Origin: Cohnella nanjingensis
Lineage (GTDB): Bacteria > Bacillota > Bacilli > Paenibacillales > Paenibacillaceae
NCBI RefSeq assembly: GCF_014212125.1
Contig: NZ_JACJVP010000011.1
Span: 186,001 to 250,000, forward strand
Length of the DNA stretch: 64,000 nucleotides
Direction of reading: 5' to 3'
Part shown: piece by piece, positions 41,532-50,900 of the stretch
Numbering within the stretch: the stretch's first letter is position 1
Layout: each line of letters starts with the position of its first letter
The notes under the pieces: model-generated
Database searches by the model: none
Told to the model about the DNA's origin: nothing
Seen by the model: the letters and a program-made list of their open reading frames with translations, nothing else
Program-made: the position numbers and the translations under genes

Positions 41532-42947
41532 ATGAAAAAGAAAAGTTTAGCCGCATTATCTTTTTCGCTTGTTCTTGTGATTATGGCCGCATCCGCATGC
41601 AGCAAGAGCAACAATGATTCAAGCGCAAGCACGCCTGCCGCAACTTCGCAAGAAACGACCGCGACGGAAACCGGTGCGCCTCCGGCGAAAAACATCTCTT
41701 TTAACTACGCAACGTTTATCGGAGATTTCGCGACGGACCAAGTTGGTGCGGCCGCTATCGATTATACGCAACTAAACCCGAATATCAAAGTCAATCACCA
41801 GACCATGGACCACGATACATATCAACAAAAAGTATCGACGATGGTAGAATCCAATACGCTGCCCGATCTGTTCTGGTGGAACGGATCGCAGCTTTCCACC
41901 ACCATGCTGAATAAACCCGAAGCGATTGTCGACTTGACCTCTTACTTCGATAACGACTTCAAAAGCAGATTCCTGCCGAACGCATTCGACTTCCTCAATA
42001 AAGCCAACGGCAAAATCGCCGGGTTCCCTTCCGAGGCGCAGGTGCAAGGATTCTGGTACAACAAAGCCTTATTCGACAAATATAACCTGGAATTCCCCAA
42101 AACGTTCGAGGACCTGTTGAATGTCGTGAAAGTATTCAAAGAAAACGGCATTATACCGATCGCTCAAGGCACGAAAGATCCGTGGCCCATCTGGGCTTGG
42201 TACATGTGGGAAGAAAAATACGGCTATATCGAAGAGCAAGAATCGCTATTCCATACTCGCACCCTTCACTTGAAAGATTCGGGAATCGCCAAAGTGTTCC
42301 ATCGCCTTAGCGAGCTGCACGATGCGGGCGCATTTCCGGAAAACGCAAGCACCATGAACTTTGACCAAATGACGGCTCTGTTTGCCGCCGGAAAAGCGGC
42401 CATCATTCAATTGTCTTCCGACCAATTGGGCAAATTCCAGAACCAGCCCATCGAGAATGACATGAAATTCAGCTGGGGCCCCGACTTTACGGATTCGAAA
42501 TACGATCAGCACGTAGCCGTCAAAACCGTCAATAACGGTTATGCCATCGGTTCGAATGCCGCCAAAGATCCGGAAAAATTACAAGCGATCGTCGATTTCA
42601 ACAAATGGCGTTATTCCGATGACGGAGTTAAAGCGACATTAAAAGCCGGTTTTATTCTTCCCGTCAAGACGGATAGTATCGACTTGTCCCAATACAGCCC
42701 GCTTGTCCAAGAACAAGCGAAAGCGCTTAACGATGACTACAAGGCTTTGAACATGGACATTCAATATACGATTCCTTACTACCTTGCCGACGGGACGCCG
42801 TTGGGCAACTTCTGGGGACCTAAAGATGCGGCTCTGAATGCCATAGTCGATGGTTCGTTAAAGAGCAGCGACATTGATAAAGAGATCGAGAGACTGGATA
42901 AAATTCTTGACGATGCCGCCAAGGGTTGGACGGAACCGGCTCAATAA
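41532..42947 (+). CDS. ABC transporter sugar-binding lipoprotein
   Basis: Extracellular solute-binding protein of the CUT1 sugar class, 471 residues. A lipoprotein signal peptide ends A-A-S-A-C with Cys23 as the lipidated residue, followed by a Ser/Thr/Ala-rich linker to about residue 55. The mature part has the two-lobed binding-protein pattern (L-F-W-W-N-G, P-S-E-A-Q-V-Q-G). GGAGGG precedes the ATG. It is separated from the permeases by 330 bases with two strong hairpins, which would allow excess production of the binding protein. No ATPase gene is present; a shared MsmX-type ATPase is expected. Confidence 0.92.
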   Translation: MKKKSLAALSFSLVLVIMAASACSKSNNDSSASTPAATSQETTATETGAPPAKNISFNYATFIGDFATDQVGAAAIDYTQLNPNIKVNHQTMDHDTYQQKVSTMVESNTLPDLFWWNGSQLSTTMLNKPEAIVDLTSYFDNDFKSRFLPNAFDFLNKANGKIAGFPSEAQVQGFWYNKALFDKYNLEFPKTFEDLLNVVKVFKENGIIPIAQGTKDPWPIWAWYMWEEKYGYIEEQESLFHTRTLHLKDSGIAKVFHRLSELHDAGAFPENASTMNFDQMTALFAAGKAAIIQLSSDQLGKFQNQPIENDMKFSWGPDFTDSKYDQHVAVKTVNNGYAIGSNAAKDPEKLQAIVDFNKWRYSDDGVKATLKAGFILPVKTDSIDLSQYSPLVQEQAKALNDDYKALNMDIQYTIPYYLADGTPLGNFWGPKDAALNAIVDGSLKSSDIDKEIERLDKILDDAAKGWTEPAQ

Positions 42948-42997
42948 AGCAACTGTATCAAGCAGCTCGAACAGATTAGGTCAAATCCGGTATGAGC

Positions 42998-43058
42998 CTT
43001 GCTCAGCGCTTTGTAAAGCTTCTGTGGGATTGCTGGTTATGTAAAAGCGTTGAGCAAG
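42998..43058 (+). terminator. Intra-operon hairpin (attenuator) after the binding protein
   Basis: A 15-bp stem (42998-43012 with 43044-43058, one G-T pair) closes a 31-base loop and is followed by ACCTTCTTTTT. It probably reduces transcription into the permease genes. Confidence 0.72.
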
Positions 43059-43094
43059 ACCTTCTTTTTGAACCCGATTATTCATTTCCGTAGG

Positions 43095-43167
43095 GTTTTC
43101 GATAAAAACGACATCTCCGTTCATGAGGACGATGAAGTCGTTTTTACTTGCTATCATTTTCGAAAAC
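43095..43167 (+). terminator. Second intra-operon hairpin, nested stems
   Basis: AAAAACGAC (43104-43112) pairs exactly with GTCGTTTTT (43137-43145), and outside it GTTTTCG (43095-43101) pairs with CGAAAAC (43161-43167). A short open frame at 43050-43244 crosses the stems and does not look like a gene. Confidence 0.6.
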
Positions 43168-43277
43168 GAACGGAGAGTCGACCATACATTTTGTTCGCGA
43201 GGATTTCTCCGCCATCATATCACTGTATTTTTCGGCTTTCATAACGGGTAACTGTTTGAAATGGAGGATTTACGGGC

Positions 43278-44153
43278 ATGCATATATTCGCAAAATGGTG
43301 GATAAAACAGTTGCTGGTTGTACCGACCTTGATCTTATTCCTGATTTACACGTTGTATCCGATCATAGATTCCTTAATGTTGGCGTTCTCTCACAAACCG
43401 CCGTTTAAAAAACCTTATTTTGTCGGGTTAGACAATTTTTACGGTCTATTTAATGATCCGGTTTTCATCATTGCGCTTCGGAACACGACGATCGTCGTTA
43501 TAGGTTCTGTTCTGTTGATTCCTTTAGGACTTTTACTCGGACTATTGCTAAATGTCAGCTTCAGAGGAGCAACGGCGGTCAAGGTCATCTCTTTTGCTCC
43601 TAACATCGTGTCCCCGTTTTTGACCGGCTTGGTTTTCTTTTTTATCGTCGATCCCGGAGTTGGAGTGCTAAACGGCTTCCTCGATAAGATTGGTTTACAT
43701 GCGCTTGCGTTTAAATGGATCGGGGGGGAGAGGTTAACGCCATATACGGTTACCGTTCTCGATTCCTGGAAGGGCTTGGGGGGGCTCGGCGTCTTTTTTT
43801 ACGCGGCATTAAAAATGATGCCTAAAGACATGTTCGAGGCAGCGACTATCGATGGCGCGACGTCGATGCAGAAATTTTGGAAAATAACCATTCCGATGCT
43901 TAAGGAAACTTTCAAATTCATCACGGTATTAACGATTATCGGGGGACTAGGTTCCTATCAAACCTTCTATATCTTGACAAGCGGAGGGCCTCACCATAAA
44001 TCGGAAACGCTTGGAAGCTATATGTTTTATATCATGCAAAGCAAGGGCGGAGACATAGGCAAAACGTCGGCCATGGCGCTCGTTATGTTCATCTTGTCTA
44101 TGAGCGCTGCCATCTTGTATTTACACCTGACCAGGAAACGATTGGATGAATAG
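43278..44153 (+). CDS. CUT1 ABC transporter permease (UgpA/LacF type)
   Basis: Inner-membrane permease of 291 residues with six predicted membrane segments; the first starts near residue 12. The cytoplasmic EAA loop E-A-A-T-I-D-G-A (about 193-200) that contacts the ATPase is present. GGAGG lies 10 bases before ATG 43278. Second gene of the transporter operon, followed 18 bases later by the second permease. Substrate is likely an oligosaccharide released by the nearby GH2 and GH36-like enzymes, inferred from position. Confidence 0.92.
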   Translation: MHIFAKWWIKQLLVVPTLILFLIYTLYPIIDSLMLAFSHKPPFKKPYFVGLDNFYGLFNDPVFIIALRNTTIVVIGSVLLIPLGLLLGLLLNVSFRGATAVKVISFAPNIVSPFLTGLVFFFIVDPGVGVLNGFLDKIGLHALAFKWIGGERLTPYTVTVLDSWKGLGGLGVFFYAALKMMPKDMFEAATIDGATSMQKFWKITIPMLKETFKFITVLTIIGGLGSYQTFYILTSGGPHHKSETLGSYMFYIMQSKGGDIGKTSAMALVMFILSMSAAILYLHLTRKRLDE

Positions 44154-44171
44154 CTGACACAGGAGGAAACC

Positions 44172-45017
44172 ATGCCAAAAGTCAATAAGCTCATTTATAT
44201 TCCTGCCGGTTTGATCATCATTTTGATGTCTTTTCCGTTTGTTTGGGGCTTTCTGCTTTCTTTCAAAGACGGCATAGAAATATTCACCGATCCGATCAGT
44301 TTGCCCCGTTCCTTTAATTTTCGCCTTTATATCGATACCTACAAGGAATCGCATCTTGTCCTGTTATTCAAGAACAGCCTGATCGTAACCGTCCTATCCG
44401 TACCGCTCGGAATGCTCTTCGTGTTTCTTAGCGCATTCTCCATCGCTCGATTGGATCAGAAGATCAAGTGGATGTCCAGCTTCTATTATTATTTATTCCT
44501 GTCCGGCATGTGCGTGAACATAATCATCATATTACGATCCTTATACTTTATCACGATGTATACGGGGAAGAACGTTGCTCCTCTCGGCCTTGACAGCCTG
44601 TATAGTCTGGTTCCGATCTATGCGGCAGGCGGAATTCCGTTTGGCACACTTCTATATGTGAGTGCCATGAGGTCCATTCCGATCGAAATGGAGGAGGCGG
44701 CCATTATCGATGGCTGCAGTTTATTCGGGGTGATGTTCAGGATTAACTTCGTGTTATGCATGCCGGTAATCAGCGCCTTGTTCATCTTCAGCGTGCTAGG
44801 GGTATGGAATGAGTTTCCCGTCGCTTCCATGCTGTTAAACAATTATCATAACTATACGCTGCCCTTGGCCTTAGCCTTTTTCAAAAGCGAATTCTCGAGA
44901 GACTACGGTTCGATGTTGAGAGCGATCATTATGATTCTTATCCCTCAACTCCTTTTCTTCATCATCTTTCAGAAGAGAATCATCGACGGCGTCGTCACGG
45001 AGGGAATAAAAGGTTGA
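44172..45017 (+). CDS. CUT1 ABC transporter permease (UgpE/LacG type)
   Basis: Partner permease of 281 residues, six predicted membrane segments, with the EAA loop E-E-A-A-I-I-D-G-C (about 175-183). AGGAGG lies just upstream of the ATG. Last gene of the operon, before a strong terminator. Slight divergence in the loop (G-C in place of G-A) is within family variation. No ATPase follows. Confidence 0.92.
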   Translation: MPKVNKLIYIPAGLIIILMSFPFVWGFLLSFKDGIEIFTDPISLPRSFNFRLYIDTYKESHLVLLFKNSLIVTVLSVPLGMLFVFLSAFSIARLDQKIKWMSSFYYYLFLSGMCVNIIIILRSLYFITMYTGKNVAPLGLDSLYSLVPIYAAGGIPFGTLLYVSAMRSIPIEMEEAAIIDGCSLFGVMFRINFVLCMPVISALFIFSVLGVWNEFPVASMLLNNYHNYTLPLALAFFKSEFSRDYGSMLRAIIMILIPQLLFFIIFQKRIIDGVVTEGIKG

Positions 45018-45069
45018 TACGACTCGCAGAGGGGGATGCCTAAGCGCGCCATAAGGGATGCAAAAAACG

Positions 45070-45110
45070 AAAACGGTCGTTCAGGAATAATCCCCTGAAC
45101 GACCGTTTTT
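45070..45110. terminator. Bidirectional Rho-independent terminator
   Basis: A perfect 16-bp stem (45070-45085 with 45094-45109) around an eight-base loop, with A-run before and T-run after. It ends the transporter operon and can also end minus-strand transcription from the GH36-like genes. Confidence 0.92.
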
Positions 45111-45128
45111 CAAGTTGAGGTGTTGCTT

Positions 45129-45195
45129 TAATACGTATCCGCGCCGATATCTCCGCGATTAGCGCCGTGTTGCCGTGAAAATCGAATCTCAATTC
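45129..45195 (-). pseudogene. 3' tip of a beta-helix protein gene
   Basis: On the minus strand F-H-G-N-T-A-L-I-A and, after a one-base frame change, D-I-G-A-D-T-Y-stop match the C-terminus of the beta-helix protein at 17154-20180 (Y-H-G-N-T-A and D-I-G-A-D-T-Y). Only about 20 codons remain. It lies beyond the end of the GH36-like pair. The rest, 45196-45343, shows nothing recognisable. Confidence 0.72.
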
Positions 45196-45343
45196 AGGAT
45201 GGATTCGCCGGAAGGCAGGTGGTCTTTACGAAAACCACCTGCTTTCCGGGGCAGACGGGGGTTGAGGCAGAAAGTATACAGCGACCTAAAAATTTATGTA
45301 TTCATCTCTCCATAATCAGGGGTTCGAACATTTTTGCTGTCCG

Positions 45344-47929
45344 TCAATTAATCCAGATGATTTCCGAAGCGTATGCCCCGGTCAACTTGGTAACGTTGAT
45401 GCCTTCATCCATCAACTCAGCGCCGGTCATTGACGTATTCTGTTCGATACGGTCCTGAAAGGTCAACGTATACGTGGCGTCCCGGTCCAATCCTTTCAGC
45501 TTGATCACTTTGCTGTCCGGCTCGTCTTCTCCCGGTTTGAACAGCAATACCGATCCTTTATTCAGTCCCTCATTGAAAAACTGCATGCCATCCCAACTCT
45601 TTCCGTCGGGTATCGGCAAAATATGGTACACATCCGCACCGCGCAGGATGGGGCGCTGTTTCGTCCGATAGAGGTCGACGTGCTTTTTGTACAACTCCAG
45701 AACATGCGCAGCCTCGTTGCTGGAATAGTCGCCGCCGTACATCCAGGCGCCTAGGAAGCCGGTCCGCATTTGGTACAACAACCAGGCATCTCCCGATATA
45801 TTTTCGCCGTTGTCGTCTTTCAACTGCACAGGGTTGATCATGTAGGAGTTGGCGTAATACGCTTTCCTGTAGTTGATGACTGAATCTGGGCCGCCGCCGG
45901 AATCTTCCGTTGTCATAATCGTTTGCCGCTGAAGCAGATCGAACGATTTCTTCGAGCCGCCGGAGCTGCAATTCTCCCAACGGAAGCCCTTGCGCTGCGC
46001 GATCATATCGTCCAGCACTTCGAGAAATCCTTCATGACTCAAATAGTTGAGCGGTTCTTCGTACTCCATGTCGGAACGCCAATAATCGAATTGCCAGTCG
46101 TCGAACCTCTCCAGCAGCGCTTTCTTCTGTTTGTCTCTGCCGGCTTGAGTCGCCAGATCGGCGTGTTCGAACCGGTTGCCCAAATAGATCGAAAGTTTAA
46201 CGCCATTCTCGTGCGCCATCTTGCCAAGCGTCATGCCGTTCGGCCATTTTTCCGGATCCGGCGTCCATGCCCAGCCAAAGAATGGATCGTAGTTTGGCTG
46301 AGGCTGACCGTTAGCATAAGGGGAACCTGGAGGCACGCCGTCGGTTGTGTAGTACGCATCCTCCTTAATCAACTCCACTCCCCAACTGGCGAGCGAATTT
46401 CTGGAAAGGAAGTCGGAAAGTTCCCCTTCCGTATACAAATCGATTCCGAACTCGGTCAGCGGTTCATTGGCATTGGCTTTGAGCGTCGGGGTAATTTTGT
46501 AATTCCAGAACCATTTCTTCATCTTGTTGCTACCCGCGTCGATATCGCCTTTGTACGCGCCGAAGAACATGCCGGGTACGTTCAATTTCTTGCCTGCCGC
46601 TTCCGTGATGGAGCCTTTCTGGCCTAAAAAGAACAAATTGTGGATTTGCAGCGGATCCCCGTAGGTGCGATTGCTGTATAATCCGAAATCCCATACATAG
46701 CCAAAATACAGGCCGTGCTCGCCGCTCACGTCGAGCATTTCGAAAGGCAGCACATATTCATTCGGGAAAAAATCGTTGCTGACTATCGACTGAACGTTGC
46801 TGTACTCTGACAACGTCTCCTTGAACACGCCCGTGTTAAAGCCCACCCGGTCGGTGTTGCTTTGCATGCTGGAGCGACTAAACCGGGTCACGGTCGCCGC
46901 CTTGTCGGACCTTACCGAGAAATCGGCAGAAACGACATCGGAATGTTGATAGGTGATGTCGCGGCCCGTCTTGTTTAGAATTGTTGCGCTTTGCTCCACC
47001 GGCCCCGCGCCCGGACGCGCCTGCCAGACCGACTCGAGCTCGAGCTTCGGTTTTGTGCTTTCAAACCGCAATGTCACTTTTGTCCCGTCGCTCTTGTCAA
47101 CCTTCGCGCCCTTGAAGCTCCAGTCGGGGTTGTAGTCCTTCGTTCCGACGTATACCTTGTCGAGGAGCGGCATGACGACCGGCTCGGCGATCCAGTTCCA
47201 TCCCTGTTCCGCATTCTTAATCGCAAGCACAATGGGCCTGTTGTCGCGCACGGCCAGCGTAAGGCTCGTATCATCGGTGTTGAGTGACCATTCCTGATTC
47301 ATCTTGGCCGGCGTTCCGGAGCTGCCGTCGGAAATGTAAGTAACGACGGGATCCCAACGCGTCGCATTCTTGGAGTCGTCCCCGCTGCCCCAGTCTCCGG
47401 GAGGGGGCGGGAGGCTGTTTGCGATAAAATAGATCGCGTCCCCGGCATTGACCGGCACCCTGCTCAGATCGGCATCGGTCGCATAGCCCGTCTGGTCGCC
47501 CGGCTGTAAAATCCTGTGCCACATTGATTCATGATTCTTCTGCACGCTGACGACGACACCGTCGCCGCCTTCATCGGCTTTGAAAACGCGGCCCGTGATA
47601 CGCACGGTGCCCGTCTGCGGGGCCACCCATTTGCGGACGGAGTCGTAACGTTTAGCAGGATTAAAAGTGTCTTTATCGATCCAGTTTCCTTCAGATCCGG
47701 ACCAAGTCTTGCCGTCGTACGTCAGGTCGGTGAAATCGCCGCCATCCGGTGGACGTTGCTGGAAAAACCATTGGCCTTTTCCCTGAGTATCTCCGAAACT
47801 TGCGGACGCTTGGTACGATTCGCCAATGCCGTCCGCCTCGCGTTTGTCCTTGCTTAACACAAGCGCCAATGCTGCGGAAAGGATAATGAAGAGAATAATG
47901 GCAGCTATCCATGGCCTCTTTCTCAACAT
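45344..47929 (-). CDS. GH36-like (clan GH-D) glycoside hydrolase, membrane-anchored or secreted
   Basis: 861 residues. A hydrophobic segment at about 8-25 without a clear cleavage site suggests an anchor. One jelly-roll module (about 38-205, from Q-W-F-F-Q-Q-R-P to W-D-P-V-V-T-Y), then the melibiase-like part with Y-W-R-S-D-M, E-N-C-S-S-G-G and T-T-E-D-S-G, and the C-terminal sandwich ending in I-I-W-I-N. Second of two tandem genes, 49 bases after the larger paralogue. Compared with the 14053 protein it has an extra P-P-G-S-P-Y-A-N-G-Q insert before D-P-F-F-G-W. Probably cleaves an alpha-linked galactose-type residue outside the cell; activity unproven. Confidence 0.78.
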   Translation of the reverse strand: MLRKRPWIAAIILFIILSAALALVLSKDKREADGIGESYQASASFGDTQGKGQWFFQQRPPDGGDFTDLTYDGKTWSGSEGNWIDKDTFNPAKRYDSVRKWVAPQTGTVRITGRVFKADEGGDGVVVSVQKNHESMWHRILQPGDQTGYATDADLSRVPVNAGDAIYFIANSLPPPPGDWGSGDDSKNATRWDPVVTYISDGSSGTPAKMNQEWSLNTDDTSLTLAVRDNRPIVLAIKNAEQGWNWIAEPVVMPLLDKVYVGTKDYNPDWSFKGAKVDKSDGTKVTLRFESTKPKLELESVWQARPGAGPVEQSATILNKTGRDITYQHSDVVSADFSVRSDKAATVTRFSRSSMQSNTDRVGFNTGVFKETLSEYSNVQSIVSNDFFPNEYVLPFEMLDVSGEHGLYFGYVWDFGLYSNRTYGDPLQIHNLFFLGQKGSITEAAGKKLNVPGMFFGAYKGDIDAGSNKMKKWFWNYKITPTLKANANEPLTEFGIDLYTEGELSDFLSRNSLASWGVELIKEDAYYTTDGVPPGSPYANGQPQPNYDPFFGWAWTPDPEKWPNGMTLGKMAHENGVKLSIYLGNRFEHADLATQAGRDKQKKALLERFDDWQFDYWRSDMEYEEPLNYLSHEGFLEVLDDMIAQRKGFRWENCSSGGSKKSFDLLQRQTIMTTEDSGGGPDSVINYRKAYYANSYMINPVQLKDDNGENISGDAWLLYQMRTGFLGAWMYGGDYSSNEAAHVLELYKKHVDLYRTKQRPILRGADVYHILPIPDGKSWDGMQFFNEGLNKGSVLLFKPGEDEPDSKVIKLKGLDRDATYTLTFQDRIEQNTSMTGAELMDEGINVTKLTGAYASEIIWIN
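46261..46555 (-). repeat. Near-identical block shared with 48917-49207
   Basis: This about 290-base block of the 861-residue GH36-like gene and its counterpart in the neighbouring paralogue differ at only a few percent of positions by eye, while sequence on either side is clearly more diverged. It encodes the D-P-F-F-G-W region, the P-P-G-S-P-Y insert and the K-M-K-K-W-F-W-N-Y strand. Confidence 0.75.
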
Positions 47930-47978
47930 GCTGTTCTCCCCTTTAAACGATAATCAACCGATCGACCGGGAGTCGCCG

Positions 47979-50900
47979 TTAATTGATCCAAATAATCTCC
48001 GAGTCGTAGTCGCCCGCATTGCCCGAGACGCTGATGCCCGTTCCGCCCGCCATCAATTGGCTTCCCAGTACATTGGAGTAGGAGGCGTTTAGCGTTGTCC
48101 GGTCTTGGAACGTCAACGTATACCTGGCATTCGGATCCAGCCCCTTCAGATAAATCGTCGGAGAATTGCCGACTCCGGAGTTCGGCTTAAACAGCAGGAC
48201 GGAGCCTTTATTCATGGAAGCGTTAAAGAACTGCATCCCGTCCCAGTGCGTCCCGTCCGGCATCGGAAGGACATGGTAAACATCCGCTCCCCTCAGAATC
48301 GGCCTTTGTTTGGTTTTATACAGATCAAGATGTGCTTTGTAGCTATTCAGTTTATCTACGGTCACTGGATCGGTGTTTGAGTAGTCGCCCGCCCACATCC
48401 AGGCCCCCAGGAAGCCGCCTCTCATTTCGTATTCCCATAATTTCATTCCGGGTAAATCCTCGCCGTTATCGTCTTTCAATTGAACCGGATTAATCATGTA
48501 CGAATTGGCGTAGAATGCTTTTCGGTAATTCAGGATCGAGCCCGGATTTCCTCCGGAATCCTCCGTGGTCATCACCGTCTGTCTTTGCAGCAGATCAAAC
48601 GATTTCTTCGAACCGCCCGCACTGCAGTTCTCCCATCGGAATCCCGGCCTGTTGGCGATCATATAGTCCAGCACTTCCAAAAATCCTTCATGGCTCAAGT
48701 AATCGCCGGTCGGTTCGAATTCCATGTCGGACCGCCAATAATCGAACTGCCAGTTGTCGAAACGGGACTGCAGCGCTGCCTTCTGAGAATCCCTGCCCGC
48801 CTGGGTCGCCAGGTTGGCATGATTATATCTGTTTGCCAAGTAGAGGGATAGCTTCACGCCGTTGTTATGGGCAATCGTGCCGAGCGTCATCCCGTTAGGC
48901 CATTTGACGGGGGCCGGCGTCCATGCCCAGCCAAAGAAGGGATCGTAATTGGGCTGAGGCTGACCGTTAGCGTAAGGGGAACCCGGAGGCACGCCGTCGG
49001 TCGTGTAGTATGCGTCCTCCTTAATCATCTCCACTCCCCAACTGGCGAGCGGATTTCTGGAAAGGAAGTCGGAAAATTCCCCTTCCGTGTACAAATCGAT
49101 TCCGAACTCGGTCAGCGGTTCATTGGCATTGGCTTTGAGCGTCGGGGTAATTTTGTAATTCCAGAACCATTTCTTCATCTTGTTGCTGCCATCGTCGGTG
49201 TCGCCTTTATAGGTACCGAAAAACATACCGGGCACGTTGAACGCTTTGCCATTGACAATTGTAACGCTTCCGGCGTCGCCAAGATAAAACTTGTTGCGGA
49301 TTCTGTAGGCGTTACCGGAAGTCCAGTTGGTGAACCGGCCGAAATCCCATGTATAACCGAAATACAATCCGTGAACGGCATTGACATCGAGCATTGTAAA
49401 CGGCAGCACATAAGGTCCCGTGTCGAAATTGTTGCTTATTTCCGATGGAACGGTCGTGGATGCTCCCATCAGCTGCTTGAATACTCCCGTATTAAAACCG
49501 GGATCGCCGGCCATGCTCTGCCTCGCAAACCGCCAAAGCGTCGCATTGTTATCCGCAGACACTGTCAAATCGGCCGCGACTACATCGGAATATTGGTAGG
49601 TCACATTTCCGCCTGTATTATTCGTAATCGCCATAGTTTGTTCTACGGGACCGGCTCCCGGACGCGCCCACCAGACCTGGGTGAGCGTAAGGTTAGGCGT
49701 CGTGCAGACAAATGTCAAAGTCACTTTGGTGCCGCTGGACGTATCCACCAATGCGCCTTGATAAGACCAATTAGGCGTATAGGCGGTAGAGCCGATATAG
49801 ATTCTGTCCAAGAGCGGCAGTACGGACGTAACAGGCGTCCAATCCCAATTCTGCGACGGATTTTTCAATTGGGTAATGGCCGGTCTGTTACCGCTGATCG
49901 TTAACGTAAGGTTCGTGTCGTCCGTGTTTAAATGCCATGAGGGCATAGTACCCGCCACATAGGCTATGGTCGGATTCCAGCCGGTTTCGTCGTGTGTATA
50001 GTCTCCGTTATTATTCACGATGAAATAGATGGCATCGCCTGCAGACACGTATACGCTGCAAAGATCCGCGTTCGTGCTGTAGCCCGTACTGTCGTTATAA
50101 GCAATCGTTCTCGACCACAAGACCGCGACGTTCTTTTGCACGGTAGCGACGACGCCGTTGCCGCCGCCGGTATCGTTCTTATGCACATTGCCGGAGATGC
50201 ATATCGTTCCCGACCGCGGAGCCACCCATTTCAGCGCGACGTCGTTGGTGTTATCGGGATGAATGGCGCCGCCGCCGAGCCAGTTGCCATTGCCGCCAAC
50301 CCAGACGCCGCTGCCGCCGCTGTATGTCAGATTAGTAAACGCTCCGCCGCCGATCGGGCGCTGCTGATAATACCATTGGTTTTGCCCTTGGATATTGCTG
50401 AAGCCGGCCGAAGCTGTCCAGGAGTCGACATAGGCTATGGTCGGATCCCAGTCCGTTTCATCGTACGTGTATTCGCCATTATTGTTAACGATGAAGTAGA
50501 TGGCGTCGCCCGCCGCTACGGCTACGCTGCTAAGGTCGGCATTCGTGTTATAGCCCGTGCTATCGTTAAAGGCAATCGTCTTCGACCATAAGACAGTACC
50601 GTTCTTCTGCACGGCAGCGACGACGCCGTTGCCGCCGCCCGTATCGTTCTTGCGGACCGTTCCTGTAATACTGATCGTCCCGGCCGCCGGCGCCGTCCAC
50701 TTGAGGACAACGTCATAACTGTTATCCGGATGCATCGAGCCGGCCCCGAGCCAGTTGCCGTTTCCTCCTCTCCAAGCTCCGCCGGTGTAGGTCAAATCGG
50801 TAAAGGGTCCGCCGCCGACGGGACGCTGCTGGTAATACCACTGATTCTGTCCCTGCGTACTGCTGAATCCCGCCGATGCCGAATAAGGACCGGAGGCAAA

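Noticed and set aside
43050..43244. 64-codon frame in the transporter operon gap
   Set aside because: Runs through two strong hairpins and lacks a ribosome binding site.
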